From Paenibacillus alkaliterrae (GTDB lineage Bacteria > Bacillota > Bacilli > Paenibacillales > Paenibacillaceae), in assembly GCF_021532375.1 (NCBI RefSeq), contig NZ_JAKGAP010000022.1, positions 1 through 64,000 on the forward strand: a stretch of DNA of 64,000 nucleotides. Reading direction: 5' to 3'. A model generated the notes under the pieces. It worked only from the letters and a program-made list of their open reading frames with translations. It ran no database searches and was not told the origin of the DNA. Below, one piece after another: positions 38,158 through 47,187 of this stretch (positions are counted from its first letter, which is position 1; every line of letters starts with the position of its first letter). A program made the translations under genes and the position numbers.

Positions 38158-41100
38158 ATGCCCTACGAAACGGTAAGTATGGAACAGTTGAAGTCGATGT
38201 TGGAACGCTTGAAGGAACATATCTATAAGCCGCTCTCGGAATTGAACGTAACGGCCTGGGTAACGCCTGAGCCGGTCCCCTATGAAGCTAGAATGTCGGG
38301 GCAAAGAATAGAGCTTTCTTCTGGCGACCGATGGGGAAAGCTGTGGGATTGCGCTTGGTTCCATTTTACCGGCCAAGTGAACGGAGACGCCAAAGGCTTG
38401 AAAGTCGTCTTGCTCATAGACGTGAATGGCGAATTATGCCTTGTTGATGAAGAAGGATCGCCCGTCCAGGGATTGACGAATATCAATTCCGAATATGATT
38501 ACTCGCTAGGTCTTCCTGGGAAGCGGGTCGTGAGCGTCAGCGATTGCTCGATCGGGAACGAAACAGTTGATTTGTGGGGCGATGCGGGCTGCAACGACCT
38601 GTTCGGGCGATTCCGCAGCGGAACTTTGAAGGAGGCGGTCGTCGCTGTCTGCCGCGAGGACGTCCGTCAGTTGTATTACGACACGGAAGTGCTGCTGGAA
38701 ACGGCGGACCGTCTGCCGAAAGGATCCGCTCGAAGGGAACGAATGATCCAGGCTCTGTACGACGTATCGCTTCTGCTTACCGAGTTGACGGAAGACCGCG
38801 TGGCTAAGGCATTGTCGATCTTGGGCGAACAGCTGGCGAAGCGGGGCGGCGATCCGGTACTGACCATCAGCGCCGTTGGTCATGCGCATTTGGATTTGGC
38901 GTGGCTGTGGCCAATCCGGGAAACGATCCGCAAAGGCGCGAGAACATTCTCGACAGCGCTGATGATGATGGAACGTTATCCCGACTATGTTTTCGGGGCG
39001 AGTCAGCCTCAACTGTATGATTGGATGAAAACCCATTATCCGAAGCTGTATGCACGGATCAAGGAGCGCGTTTTGGAAGGGCGCTGGGAGCTGCAAGGGG
39101 CGATGTGGGTCGAGTCGGACACGAACGTGCCTGGGGGCGAATCCCTTATACGCCAAATCCTTTACGGGAAACGTTATTTTCAAGAGGAATTCGGTCAAGA
39201 GATGAAGACGTTATGGATGCCGGATGTGTTCGGCTACACGGCCAGCTTACCCCAAATTTTGAGCAAATCCGGCGTTGATTACATGATGACGCAGAAGCTG
39301 TCTTGGAGCAAATACAACCGTCATCCCCATCATACGTTTGTATGGGAAGGGATCGACGGCTCGAGAGTACTGACGCACATGCCGCCGGAGGATACCTATA
39401 ACAGCCCTGCGGCACCCCGTTCGATCGTGAAGGCAGAGAACGAATATTTGGATAAAAACGTGTCGGAAGAGTGTCTCATGCTGTTCGGGATCGGCGACGG
39501 CGGAGGCGGTCCCGGCGAAGAGCATCTAGAGAGGCTTATGCGGCAGAAAAATCTGCTTGGTCTAAGCCCTGTCGTGCAAGAACCGTCCTTGCGTTTTTTC
39601 GAGAAGCTGGCCGAAGGTGCGGATCGCTATCAAACCTGGTCCGGTGAGCTTTATTTGGAGAAGCATCAAGGAACGTTAACAAGCCAAGCCCGGAACAAAC
39701 GATACAACCGGAAGCTGGAGAAGGCGCTTCGCGAGCTGGAGTACGCTGCGGTTTTGGCCGGCGAGAGAACGGGTAAGCCATATCCTTCTGAGGAGTTGGA
39801 GCTTATTTGGAAGGAAGTGCTTCTATACCAGTTTCACGATATCCTGCCAGGCTCCTCGATCAAGCGGGTATATGACGAATCTTTGGAGCGCTATGCCGCG
39901 CTGTCGGAACGAGTGGAGCAGATGATTGCGGAAGCGTATGAAGCGGCTGCCGAAGGGCTCCCGGCTGAAGCGGGGACTGCAGCCTTTTTCAACTCCTTGT
40001 CCTGGGAGCGGGAAGAGTGGCTGCACAAAGATGGCTGTTGGTTCCGGATTCGTGTGCCTGCTATGGGATATGCCTTGGCGAATACGGATATGCTCGCTAG
40101 GTCGAAGGCAGAGACGGCTGCTGCGGGAGCAGACGTGGATGAGAAGGAAAGCGCGATGTTGCCGGATTCAAGATTCCCGGATATGAGGGCTTCAACCGTC
40201 GACCGAATCATAGAGAATGATCTGCTTGCAGTGACTTTCGCAGAAGACTATACCATTGTATCTGTGTGGGATAAAGAGTATGGTCGGGAAGTGATTCCTA
40301 ACGGACAGAAAGCCAATGAGCTCTGCCTGTACCATGACGATGGCGATGCATGGGATTTCCGTCAAGATTACAGGCAATCCGGTGCAGCGCCGCTGCAAAC
40401 CGCTGAAAGCGCCGCATTTCAAGAAGGACCGAAGAGCGGTTTGATTTTACATTATCGGTTCGGCCATTCTTCCTTGACGCAAAAGGTCGTGCTCACCCAA
40501 GGCAGCCGCCGGATTGATTTCGTTACGAACGTAGATTGGAAGGAATCCGGGAAAATGCTTCGTACGTCGTTCCCGGTCGATATTCGGTCGGACAGCGCCA
40601 GCTGTGAAATCCAGTTCGGCTACATCAAGCGTCCTACGCATCGCAATACGATGTGGGATTATGCCAAAGACGAAATATGCGCTCATCATTGGATGGATCT
40701 CTCTGAGCCGGATTACGGTGTGGCCTTGCTGAATGACTGCAAATACGGGCATCGCGCCTGGCAGAATGTCCTCGATCTCAATCTGCTGCGCAGCACAGCC
40801 TATCCCGATCCTGAAGCCGACCGGGCGGAGCACAGCTTTACTTATTCGCTCTATCCGCATAAGGGGGATCATATTCAGGCGGAGGTTTACAAACGGGGCT
40901 ATGAGCTGAATGTACCTTTGCGGTCGGTCGACTTGCCTCGAAGCAGCATGACTGGGATGCTGTCGGAAGAGCAGTCCTTTATTCGGATCGGCCATCCGAA
41001 CGTTATGGTTGAAACGGTAAAGCAAGCGGAGGATGGCGAAGACTTGATCGTCCGGCTTTACGAGACAGCGGGCACTCACCTCAAGACAACGTTTGATCCG

Positions 41101-41241
41101 AAATTCAGGATGTCGGAAGCGTGGCTCGCCGACTTAATGGAAGCGCCGATCGAAAGGCTCGATTCGGAGGACGGGGCGTTCACGCTATCCTTCACGCCTT
41201 TCGAAATCAAAACGATCCGATTGACAAAGCCATCCTTGTGA
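38158..41241 (+). CDS. GH38 alpha-mannosidase (long form)
   Basis: This 1027-residue enzyme belongs to the larger GH38 branch with an extra N-terminal domain of about 240 residues. Zinc-site residues lie in GHAHLDLAWLW (His244, Asp246), and the nucleophile candidate is Asp356 in WMPDVFGYTASLPQIL. QFHDILPGSS gives the later metal-site region. I start at ATG 38158, eight bases after GGAG (38146-38149); the ATG at 38152 is almost in contact with it. No signal peptide. It is distinct in layout from the GH38 enzyme at 12277, so the two probably differ in linkage preference. Confidence 0.92.
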   Translation: MPYETVSMEQLKSMLERLKEHIYKPLSELNVTAWVTPEPVPYEARMSGQRIELSSGDRWGKLWDCAWFHFTGQVNGDAKGLKVVLLIDVNGELCLVDEEGSPVQGLTNINSEYDYSLGLPGKRVVSVSDCSIGNETVDLWGDAGCNDLFGRFRSGTLKEAVVAVCREDVRQLYYDTEVLLETADRLPKGSARRERMIQALYDVSLLLTELTEDRVAKALSILGEQLAKRGGDPVLTISAVGHAHLDLAWLWPIRETIRKGARTFSTALMMMERYPDYVFGASQPQLYDWMKTHYPKLYARIKERVLEGRWELQGAMWVESDTNVPGGESLIRQILYGKRYFQEEFGQEMKTLWMPDVFGYTASLPQILSKSGVDYMMTQKLSWSKYNRHPHHTFVWEGIDGSRVLTHMPPEDTYNSPAAPRSIVKAENEYLDKNVSEECLMLFGIGDGGGGPGEEHLERLMRQKNLLGLSPVVQEPSLRFFEKLAEGADRYQTWSGELYLEKHQGTLTSQARNKRYNRKLEKALRELEYAAVLAGERTGKPYPSEELELIWKEVLLYQFHDILPGSSIKRVYDESLERYAALSERVEQMIAEAYEAAAEGLPAEAGTAAFFNSLSWEREEWLHKDGCWFRIRVPAMGYALANTDMLARSKAETAAAGADVDEKESAMLPDSRFPDMRASTVDRIIENDLLAVTFAEDYTIVSVWDKEYGREVIPNGQKANELCLYHDDGDAWDFRQDYRQSGAAPLQTAESAAFQEGPKSGLILHYRFGHSSLTQKVVLTQGSRRIDFVTNVDWKESGKMLRTSFPVDIRSDSASCEIQFGYIKRPTHRNTMWDYAKDEICAHHWMDLSEPDYGVALLNDCKYGHRAWQNVLDLNLLRSTAYPDPEADRAEHSFTYSLYPHKGDHIQAEVYKRGYELNVPLRSVDLPRSSMTGMLSEEQSFIRIGHPNVMVETVKQAEDGEDLIVRLYETAGTHLKTTFDPKFRMSEAWLADLMEAPIERLDSEDGAFTLSFTPFEIKTIRLTKPSL

Positions 41242-41324
41242 AAACAATATAACCTGCTGGAAAACTCATGTTTGCGATAGACCGAGTGATCCAGCTCTTC
41301 ATTTACAAGAAGGAGGTGGGGGAT

Positions 41325-42236
41325 GTGACAATATCCCTGCAATGGAAGCGAATCTGGCGGCATAAATTGTTCTACCTGTTTATGCTGCCGGGCATTATTT
41401 GGTTTTTTCTCTTCTCTTACGTCCCGCTCTTCGGCATCCAGGTAGCATTCCGTGACTTCATGTACTCAGGTGGCTTTACGGGAAGCCCCTGGGCCGGACT
41501 TAAATACTTCAAGCAGTTCTTCTCTTACTATCAGTCATTCGAAATCATCCGCAACACGATCATTATCAGCCTAATGAAGCTTCTAATCGGATTTTCCATG
41601 CCCATTATATTGTCTATTATTTTAAATGAGGTTCGTAACGTTAAATTCAAGAAAACGGTGCAAACGCTTTCGTATTTACCTTATTTCGTCTCTTGGATCG
41701 TCGTCGTAACGTTGATGCAGAGGCTTCTGACGCCTTATGGAGGTCCGCTCAACGATCTGATTTCCTCCTTCGGAATGGAGCCTATCCAGTTTCTGAACAA
41801 CACGACTTGGTTCTATCAAATTATAGTTGGTTCGGATATTTGGAAAAACATTGGATGGAACTCTATCATTTATATGGCGGCAATCGCCGGCATCGATCAA
41901 CAACAGTACGAAGCGGCAAAGATCGACGGCGCCAGCCGCTTTCGCCAAATGTGGCATGTCACGCTTCCGGGTATCCGCAATATCGCCGTCATTCTGTTTA
42001 TTCTCTCGGTCGGCAGCTTGATGAGCGCCGGTTTCGAGCAGCTGCTGCTTCTAAACGGACCGGCTACGGCCGCTATCGGCAGCGTACTGGATGTACATGT
42101 TATCAACGCGGGTATCGGTGAAGGCCGGTTGAGCTATGCCGCGGCTGTCGGTTTGTTCCAGAGCGTCATTGCGCTCATTCTCATATTGACAGTCAACCGG
42201 ATTGCACGCAAAGTCAGCGACGTATCCCTGTTCTAA
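41325..42236 (+). CDS. LplB-type sugar ABC transporter permease
   Basis: This 303-residue permease has about six membrane helices and the EAA loop YEAAKIDGASRFRQMWHVTL. I place the start at GTG 41325, since AAGGAGGTGG (41310-41319) lies at ideal distance; an ATG 57 bases upstream has no ribosome site. It follows the GH38 gene by 83 bases and precedes the partner permease by 13. It should import mannose-containing oligosaccharides for the mannosidase. No ATPase gene is present. Confidence 0.9.
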   Translation: MTISLQWKRIWRHKLFYLFMLPGIIWFFLFSYVPLFGIQVAFRDFMYSGGFTGSPWAGLKYFKQFFSYYQSFEIIRNTIIISLMKLLIGFSMPIILSIILNEVRNVKFKKTVQTLSYLPYFVSWIVVVTLMQRLLTPYGGPLNDLISSFGMEPIQFLNNTTWFYQIIVGSDIWKNIGWNSIIYMAAIAGIDQQQYEAAKIDGASRFRQMWHVTLPGIRNIAVILFILSVGSLMSAGFEQLLLLNGPATAAIGSVLDVHVINAGIGEGRLSYAAAVGLFQSVIALILILTVNRIARKVSDVSLF

Positions 42237-42249
42237 GGAGAGATTTGTT

Positions 42250-43146
42250 ATGGCGAAGCGCCAATTTTCCGTTTTTAACTGTTTGAATTATATCTTTTTG
42301 ACGCTGTTCGGTCTATCGATGATCTATCCGTTCATTTACATCCTTGTTTACTCGCTAAACGACGGTAAAGATTCCATGATGGGTGCTTTGTACTTCTTTC
42401 CGCGTAAATTTACGCTGGACAATTACGCTGAGGTGTTCGACAACGCCCGCATCTGGCAATCTTACAAAATTACGCTGTTTCGCACGCTGCTAGGCACGTT
42501 CCTGCATGTGGCGTTATGCACACTTATGGCCTATGCCCTTTCGAAGAAGTCGCTGCCGGGACGCACATTTTTTACGTTTTACATTTTTTTGCCGACGATC
42601 TTCAGCGCTGGCTTCATTCCGTACTTCATCACTTTGCAAAAGCTGCATCTGATTAACAGCTTCTGGGTGTACGTCATTCCAATGCTGTTCAACTTCATGC
42701 ATATCGTCATTCTCCGTACGTTCCTGCAGGGCATTCCGGAGGAACTGGAGGAATCGGCCCGTATAGACGGATATGGGGATTTCCAAATTTTCATCCGGAT
42801 TATTTTGCCGCTGTCGGGTCCCGTTCTTGCGACTATCGCACTGTTCATTGGGGTTTCTCACTGGAATGATTGGTTCTCCGGTGCTTACTACGTGTCTAAC
42901 AAAGATCTTATTCCTGTTCAGACGCTGCTTCAGGAAATGCTGACGGAGGCAGAAGCCCTTTCCTCCTCCATGCAGCGGGCGGCGCAGCAGGGCGGTCAGA
43001 CGGTCAACGTCAATATCGAGGGGGCCACGCCGGAATCACTCCGGATGGCGCTGCTTGTTATCACGGTTTTCCCGATCTTATGTATTTATCCGTTTTTGCA
43101 GCGGTACTTTGTAAAGGGCGTCATGATTGGATCGGTCAAAGGATAA
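42250..43146 (+). CDS. LplC/AraQ-type sugar ABC transporter permease
   Basis: This is the second permease subunit, 298 residues. The EAA loop ESARIDGYGDFQIFIRIILP and the terminal QRYFVKGVMIGSVKG are standard. AAGGAGAG overlaps the stop of the preceding gene and sets ATG 42250. A loop near residues 240-265 (AQQGGQTVNVNIEGATPES) is long and polar, as in other LplC proteins. Works with the preceding permease and the following binding protein. Confidence 0.9.
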   Translation: MAKRQFSVFNCLNYIFLTLFGLSMIYPFIYILVYSLNDGKDSMMGALYFFPRKFTLDNYAEVFDNARIWQSYKITLFRTLLGTFLHVALCTLMAYALSKKSLPGRTFFTFYIFLPTIFSAGFIPYFITLQKLHLINSFWVYVIPMLFNFMHIVILRTFLQGIPEELEESARIDGYGDFQIFIRIILPLSGPVLATIALFIGVSHWNDWFSGAYYVSNKDLIPVQTLLQEMLTEAEALSSSMQRAAQQGGQTVNVNIEGATPESLRMALLVITVFPILCIYPFLQRYFVKGVMIGSVKG

Positions 43147-43200
43147 GCGTCTCTAATCGGGACTTTATCATATTTAATTACAGTTCACGGGAGGGTTTTT

Positions 43201-44889
43201 ATGAAGAACAAAAGAGTAAAAAGCACTTCGTTATTGCTGGCGGTCGTTCTGATAGCGGTAACGCTGTTTGGCTGCAGCGGCAACAACAACAACGGTGGAT
43301 CCGGCAGCGGTAATGTTCCTTCCGACAACAATGGCACATCGAACAGCGGCACATCACAAAAAGAAGTGAAACTCAAAGTCCTTCACAACTGGAACGGCTC
43401 GACCGGCGCCGACGTCGATATGACAGCCGTTGCGGAGGTCATCAAAGAGAAAACCGGCGTAACCGTGGAATGGGAATATACGAAAGGCAGCGAGGTTGAG
43501 AAGCTGAATACCATCTTCGCGACGCAGGATCTGCCAGACATCTATACCGGTCCGGCATGGGGCGGCGAACTGGACGGCATTATCAAAGCGGCTAAGGAGG
43601 ATCAACTCGTCGATCTAACCGATAAGCTGGATAAATATCCGAACCTCGCCAAAGCTATTGCGAAAGAAAACGTGCCTCCTGCGCTTTATGAGAAAGCGTT
43701 CGACGCTTACGGCGGCAAGCAATTCTTGCTTTACCAAAACCATCCTGCGACACCTGAGGATGCCATGGATTGGTTGTACGGCTTCTATGTTCGGAAGGAT
43801 ATCGCCGAGAAGATAGGGGTCGATCCGCAATCCGTCAAAACGAAGGACGATCTGTACAGCTTCCTGCAGAAGATCAAGGACGCTGGTCTGGAAGAGAACG
43901 GAATGCCAGTCATTCCGCTAGGCGGCTTCCACAACGGTTGGGCCGTTGGAATCGGCAATACGATGTTCTATGGCTCCGGTTATGTCGACAAAGGAGACGG
44001 CACATTAGAAAACAGCTTCTTCACGAAAGCTTATGAAGACTATACGTTATACTATCGCAAGCTGCTCGCTGAAGGGCTGCTCGATCCTGAAACGTTCACC
44101 CAAACGGCCCCGATTGCAAACGAGAAAATCAAGCAGGGCCGCATAGCCGTGCTGGCTGCGCACTATCCGGCCATTCTCGACGCATCCAAGGACTATGTGA
44201 AAGCGCATCCAGGCTCTGACTATGTTCCGGTCGGACCGCTAGAGCGCGCAGGCGCCGAATCGGACCGTCCAGCCGATCTTTCCATTCAAGGCAACAACGT
44301 AACCGTTATTATGAAAAAATCCAAAAACGTAGATGCAGCGCTACGTCTGTTAGAATATCTCGCGTCCGATGAAGGTTTTCTGCTCGTGCGTTATGGCGTG
44401 CAGGGCGTACACTGGGACATGGAGAACGGCAAACCGGCCGCAAAGAAGGAATGGTTTGATAAATTTACGGCTGACACGACCGGCAAGCTGAAGAAAAACG
44501 AAGGCATCGGCATTGGCTTTGAATCCATGTCCGGTCAGGATCGAATCAACTCCGTCGGCAGTGGAGACATTTGGTCCGATCAGGATCGTCTCGCCGCAAT
44601 GGAGAGCGCCCGCAAAATACTTCGTCCGAACGGTATCAGCGTCATTTCGGCATACAATCCTGGAGATGTCATGATGAAGTCGCCGCAGTGGGAAATGCTG
44701 AAGCCGTCCATGGATAAAATAGGTGACGTATGGCAAGTAGCGATTTTCGCGAAATCCGATGAAGCGGCGCTTAAGGTAATAAACGACCTTCGCGAGCAGA
44801 TGAATAAGACAGGTTATCCGGAAGCGATCCAATTCGTGAACGACAACCTTAAAGGCAAAGAAGCAGTCATGTTTGGAATGCCGAACTGA
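43201..44889 (+). CDS. large sugar ABC transporter substrate-binding lipoprotein
   Basis: This 562-residue lipoprotein has a lipobox ending LFGC (Cys25), followed by an Asn/Gly/Ser linker and a family 1 binding-protein fold (VKLKVLHNWNGSTGADVDMT, LPDIYTGPAWGGEL). Its length suits oligosaccharide binders of LplA type. GGGAGGG precedes the ATG. It is the last gene of the second mannosidase operon. It shares little visible sequence with the 489-residue binding protein at 4324, so the two transporters probably take different glycans. Confidence 0.88.
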   Translation: MKNKRVKSTSLLLAVVLIAVTLFGCSGNNNNGGSGSGNVPSDNNGTSNSGTSQKEVKLKVLHNWNGSTGADVDMTAVAEVIKEKTGVTVEWEYTKGSEVEKLNTIFATQDLPDIYTGPAWGGELDGIIKAAKEDQLVDLTDKLDKYPNLAKAIAKENVPPALYEKAFDAYGGKQFLLYQNHPATPEDAMDWLYGFYVRKDIAEKIGVDPQSVKTKDDLYSFLQKIKDAGLEENGMPVIPLGGFHNGWAVGIGNTMFYGSGYVDKGDGTLENSFFTKAYEDYTLYYRKLLAEGLLDPETFTQTAPIANEKIKQGRIAVLAAHYPAILDASKDYVKAHPGSDYVPVGPLERAGAESDRPADLSIQGNNVTVIMKKSKNVDAALRLLEYLASDEGFLLVRYGVQGVHWDMENGKPAAKKEWFDKFTADTTGKLKKNEGIGIGFESMSGQDRINSVGSGDIWSDQDRLAAMESARKILRPNGISVISAYNPGDVMMKSPQWEMLKPSMDKIGDVWQVAIFAKSDEAALKVINDLREQMNKTGYPEAIQFVNDNLKGKEAVMFGMPN

Positions 44890-44899
44890 TTCAGCTATA

Positions 44900-44928
44900 G
44901 GGGGAGCGTCTTTGCTCTCCCTTTTTAT
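44900..44928 (+). terminator. terminator of the second mannosidase operon
   Basis: GGGGGAGC pairs with GCTCTCCC around GTCTTT, followed by TTTTT. Confidence 0.85.
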
Positions 44929-44934
44929 TATCGA

Positions 44935-45212
44935 TTGAACAATTATTTTGATAGGCAAGCGATTGCGGCACATAAGCTGGTTAGTGATGAAAACGGGGAT
45001 CCGGCCAATCAACTGTGCACAGATGATTTTGCCGGCCATTTGGCGCATAACGCCAACCTTTCCAACAAAGCGATCATCGGTATCGGCGCCTATTCCATCA
45101 TTGGTATGATACGATCTCCGGCAAGCAGTTAAACTTTCAGAACCGGCCGGTCGTCGGCGGACTTTTTATTCAATTATTAAATTCCAATAAAAGTGGAGCG
45201 CTCAAGTGGTAA
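44935..45212 (+). pseudogene. decayed DUF4965 (glutaminase-A-like) gene
   Basis: The first frame encodes [20 protein letters not shown], typical of DUF4965 proteins, which normally exceed 600 residues. At about 45100 the family similarity jumps into another frame, encoding [20 protein letters not shown] and the C-terminal LFIQLL to a stop at 45210-45212. In intact members these blocks are far apart, so an internal deletion removed most of the region between them and shifted the frame. The N-terminal part is also gone. It cannot make a working protein. Confidence 0.75.
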
Positions 45213-45263
45213 TAGGTTTATTCCCAGGATTTGCACAATATTTGATTATGGGAGGCAATAAGT

Positions 45264-46259
45264 ATGAGTAAAATTCGCGTGGGCTTGATTGGTACGGGAG
45301 GGATTGCCGGCTTGCATGCCAGACAGCTGCTGGAGCTGCCGGAAGTGCAGATAACGGCTGTGTCTGATACAAGCGTTTCGAACAGGGAGAAATTCGTAGA
45401 GAAGTTCAGCTTGAGTGAAGCGGACCAATTTTCCGATTATCAAGAAATGCTGGAGCAAGCAGATTTAGATGCGGTAGTTATTTGTTCGCCGCATACGCTG
45501 CATTTTCAACAAGCAAATAATGTGTTAAACAGCGGTCTGCATGTGTTGATTGAGAAACCGATGACATGCTCATCCGCGGAGGCGGAGTTGTTGATCAAGA
45601 CGGCTGAGCAAGCGGGTAAGATCATGCAAGTATCCTATCAGCGGCATTTTCAACCTGAATTCTTATATATTCGCGATGCCATCGCAAGCGGGGAGATCGG
45701 TAAGCTCACTTCGATTACTGCTTCCCTCTACCAGGAATGGAGACAGGGAACACCTGGTTCATGGCGTCAAGATCCAGCATTATCCGGAGGCGGCTTCTTA
45801 ATGGATTCCGGCAGCCATATTATCGACGTTCTGCTTTGGACATCAGGTCTTACCCCCGTGGAGGTAAAGCCCCAGCTGCATATGCATGGAGCAGCAGTTG
45901 AAATCGATACCTTCACTTCCATTCGCTTCGCGGAAGGAGCCGTTGCCGGCTTAAACCTAGTCGGTTACTCGCCGTGCTGGCATGAAACCTTTGTATTCTG
46001 CGGAGAGAACGGCGGGATCTTCTATGACAACGGTAAAATCACGTTACGTCGTTTAGGACAAGAAGCGATCGTACCGGAGCTTCCGGTACAGACCACCAAT
46101 CAGGATAAAAGCTTTATTGATGCCATTCTTGGGCGTCATGAAGTGCTCGTACCTGGTGAATTCGCGCTCAAAGTCGTCAAGCTTTCGGAAATGATTTACC
46201 ATGCTGCCAGCTATGTTCCGGATGCAGCACTTGAGGCGGAGGAGGAGCAAACAGCATGA
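45264..46259 (+). CDS. Gfo/Idh/MocA-family oxidoreductase
   Basis: This 331-residue protein has an N-terminal NAD(P)-binding motif GLIGTGGIAGLHA, the conserved EKPMTCS segment (lysine of the active site) and the C-terminal mixed sheet domain with GSHIIDVLLW, where the His is a usual catalytic residue. Members oxidise or epimerise sugars, inositols or glycosides. GGGAGG precedes the ATG. It overlaps the following isomerase gene (ATGA), which indicates sequential steps on one substrate. The substrate is unknown. Confidence 0.9.
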   Translation: MSKIRVGLIGTGGIAGLHARQLLELPEVQITAVSDTSVSNREKFVEKFSLSEADQFSDYQEMLEQADLDAVVICSPHTLHFQQANNVLNSGLHVLIEKPMTCSSAEAELLIKTAEQAGKIMQVSYQRHFQPEFLYIRDAIASGEIGKLTSITASLYQEWRQGTPGSWRQDPALSGGGFLMDSGSHIIDVLLWTSGLTPVEVKPQLHMHGAAVEIDTFTSIRFAEGAVAGLNLVGYSPCWHETFVFCGENGGIFYDNGKITLRRLGQEAIVPELPVQTTNQDKSFIDAILGRHEVLVPGEFALKVVKLSEMIYHAASYVPDAALEAEEEQTA

Positions 46260-47125
46260 ACGTTCAAATAGGTATGCGTATCCCGCCCAAGATTGGGGCG
46301 GAAGGAATTATCAAAACGGCTGAATGGGCGGCTAGTGCCGGTCTGGATATCTTGGACGTCTCTAATTTGACCCCTGAAGTGAAGGGCGCGTGCGAACATG
46401 CCGGTATCGGCATCGGATCTATCGATGCGCATCATACATCGCAGCTGTTAAGCCGCGATGAAGCGCGCCGCGCGGATGCAGTGGAAGCCACGAAGCGACA
46501 AATGACCAGTATCTCCGAATTAGGCGGAAGGGTGCTGTTCATGTGCTTGGTACCGGAAGATCATACACTTCCTCGCAGGGAAGGGTTCGCTATCTTTAAG
46601 GAAACGTTCCCGGAGATCGTCCGTCATGCGGAGCAGTCGGGCATCTATATGGCCATAGAGGGTTGGCCGGGACCGGCGCCGTATTATCCAACGCTTGGAT
46701 GCACGCCGGAAATGTGGAGAGCGATGTTCGAAGCCATTCCGTCGAAGCATTTTGGTCTGAACTATGATCCATCGCATCTCGTGCGTCTTGGAATCGATTA
46801 TATCCGAGCACTTACGGAGTTTGGTGACCGAATCAACCACTGTCACGGAAAGGATACGGAGATTCTTCATGACGAGCTGTATGAATGTGGCGTTATTCCT
46901 GCGACATTCGGTGAGAAATACGGTTTCTCCGAAGGATCCTGGCGTTATACGATTCCTGGACATGGTGAAGTGGAATGGGGCAAGGTGGCCGTTCGCCTTG
47001 ATCGTCTCGGCTATAAGGGAGCGGTAAGCATTGAGCTTGAGGATCACCGTTACTGGGGATCGCTTGAAGCAGAGCGACAAGGTATCGTGAAAGCGGCCGA
47101 GCATCTGACGAGATATTTTAAATGA
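46256..47125 (+). CDS. TIM-barrel sugar isomerase/epimerase (AP_endonuc_2 family)
   Basis: This 289-residue protein has the metal-binding layout of the xylose-isomerase-like TIM barrel: Glu in MAIEGWPGP, Asp/His in LNYDPSHLV, His in INHCHGKD and Glu in AVSIELED. The family includes inosose isomerases, tagatose epimerases and 3-dehydro-sugar isomerases. Coupled to a Gfo/Idh oxidoreductase, it probably handles a keto-sugar made by that enzyme. It is followed by a 728-residue protein after 62 bases. Confidence 0.88.
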   Translation: MNVQIGMRIPPKIGAEGIIKTAEWAASAGLDILDVSNLTPEVKGACEHAGIGIGSIDAHHTSQLLSRDEARRADAVEATKRQMTSISELGGRVLFMCLVPEDHTLPRREGFAIFKETFPEIVRHAEQSGIYMAIEGWPGPAPYYPTLGCTPEMWRAMFEAIPSKHFGLNYDPSHLVRLGIDYIRALTEFGDRINHCHGKDTEILHDELYECGVIPATFGEKYGFSEGSWRYTIPGHGEVEWGKVAVRLDRLGYKGAVSIELEDHRYWGSLEAERQGIVKAAEHLTRYFK

Positions 47126-47187
47126 GAGTGATAACTTATGGCGGGATCGGAATAGACAGATTATTGAATTAAAGGAGGTTTCTTGAA

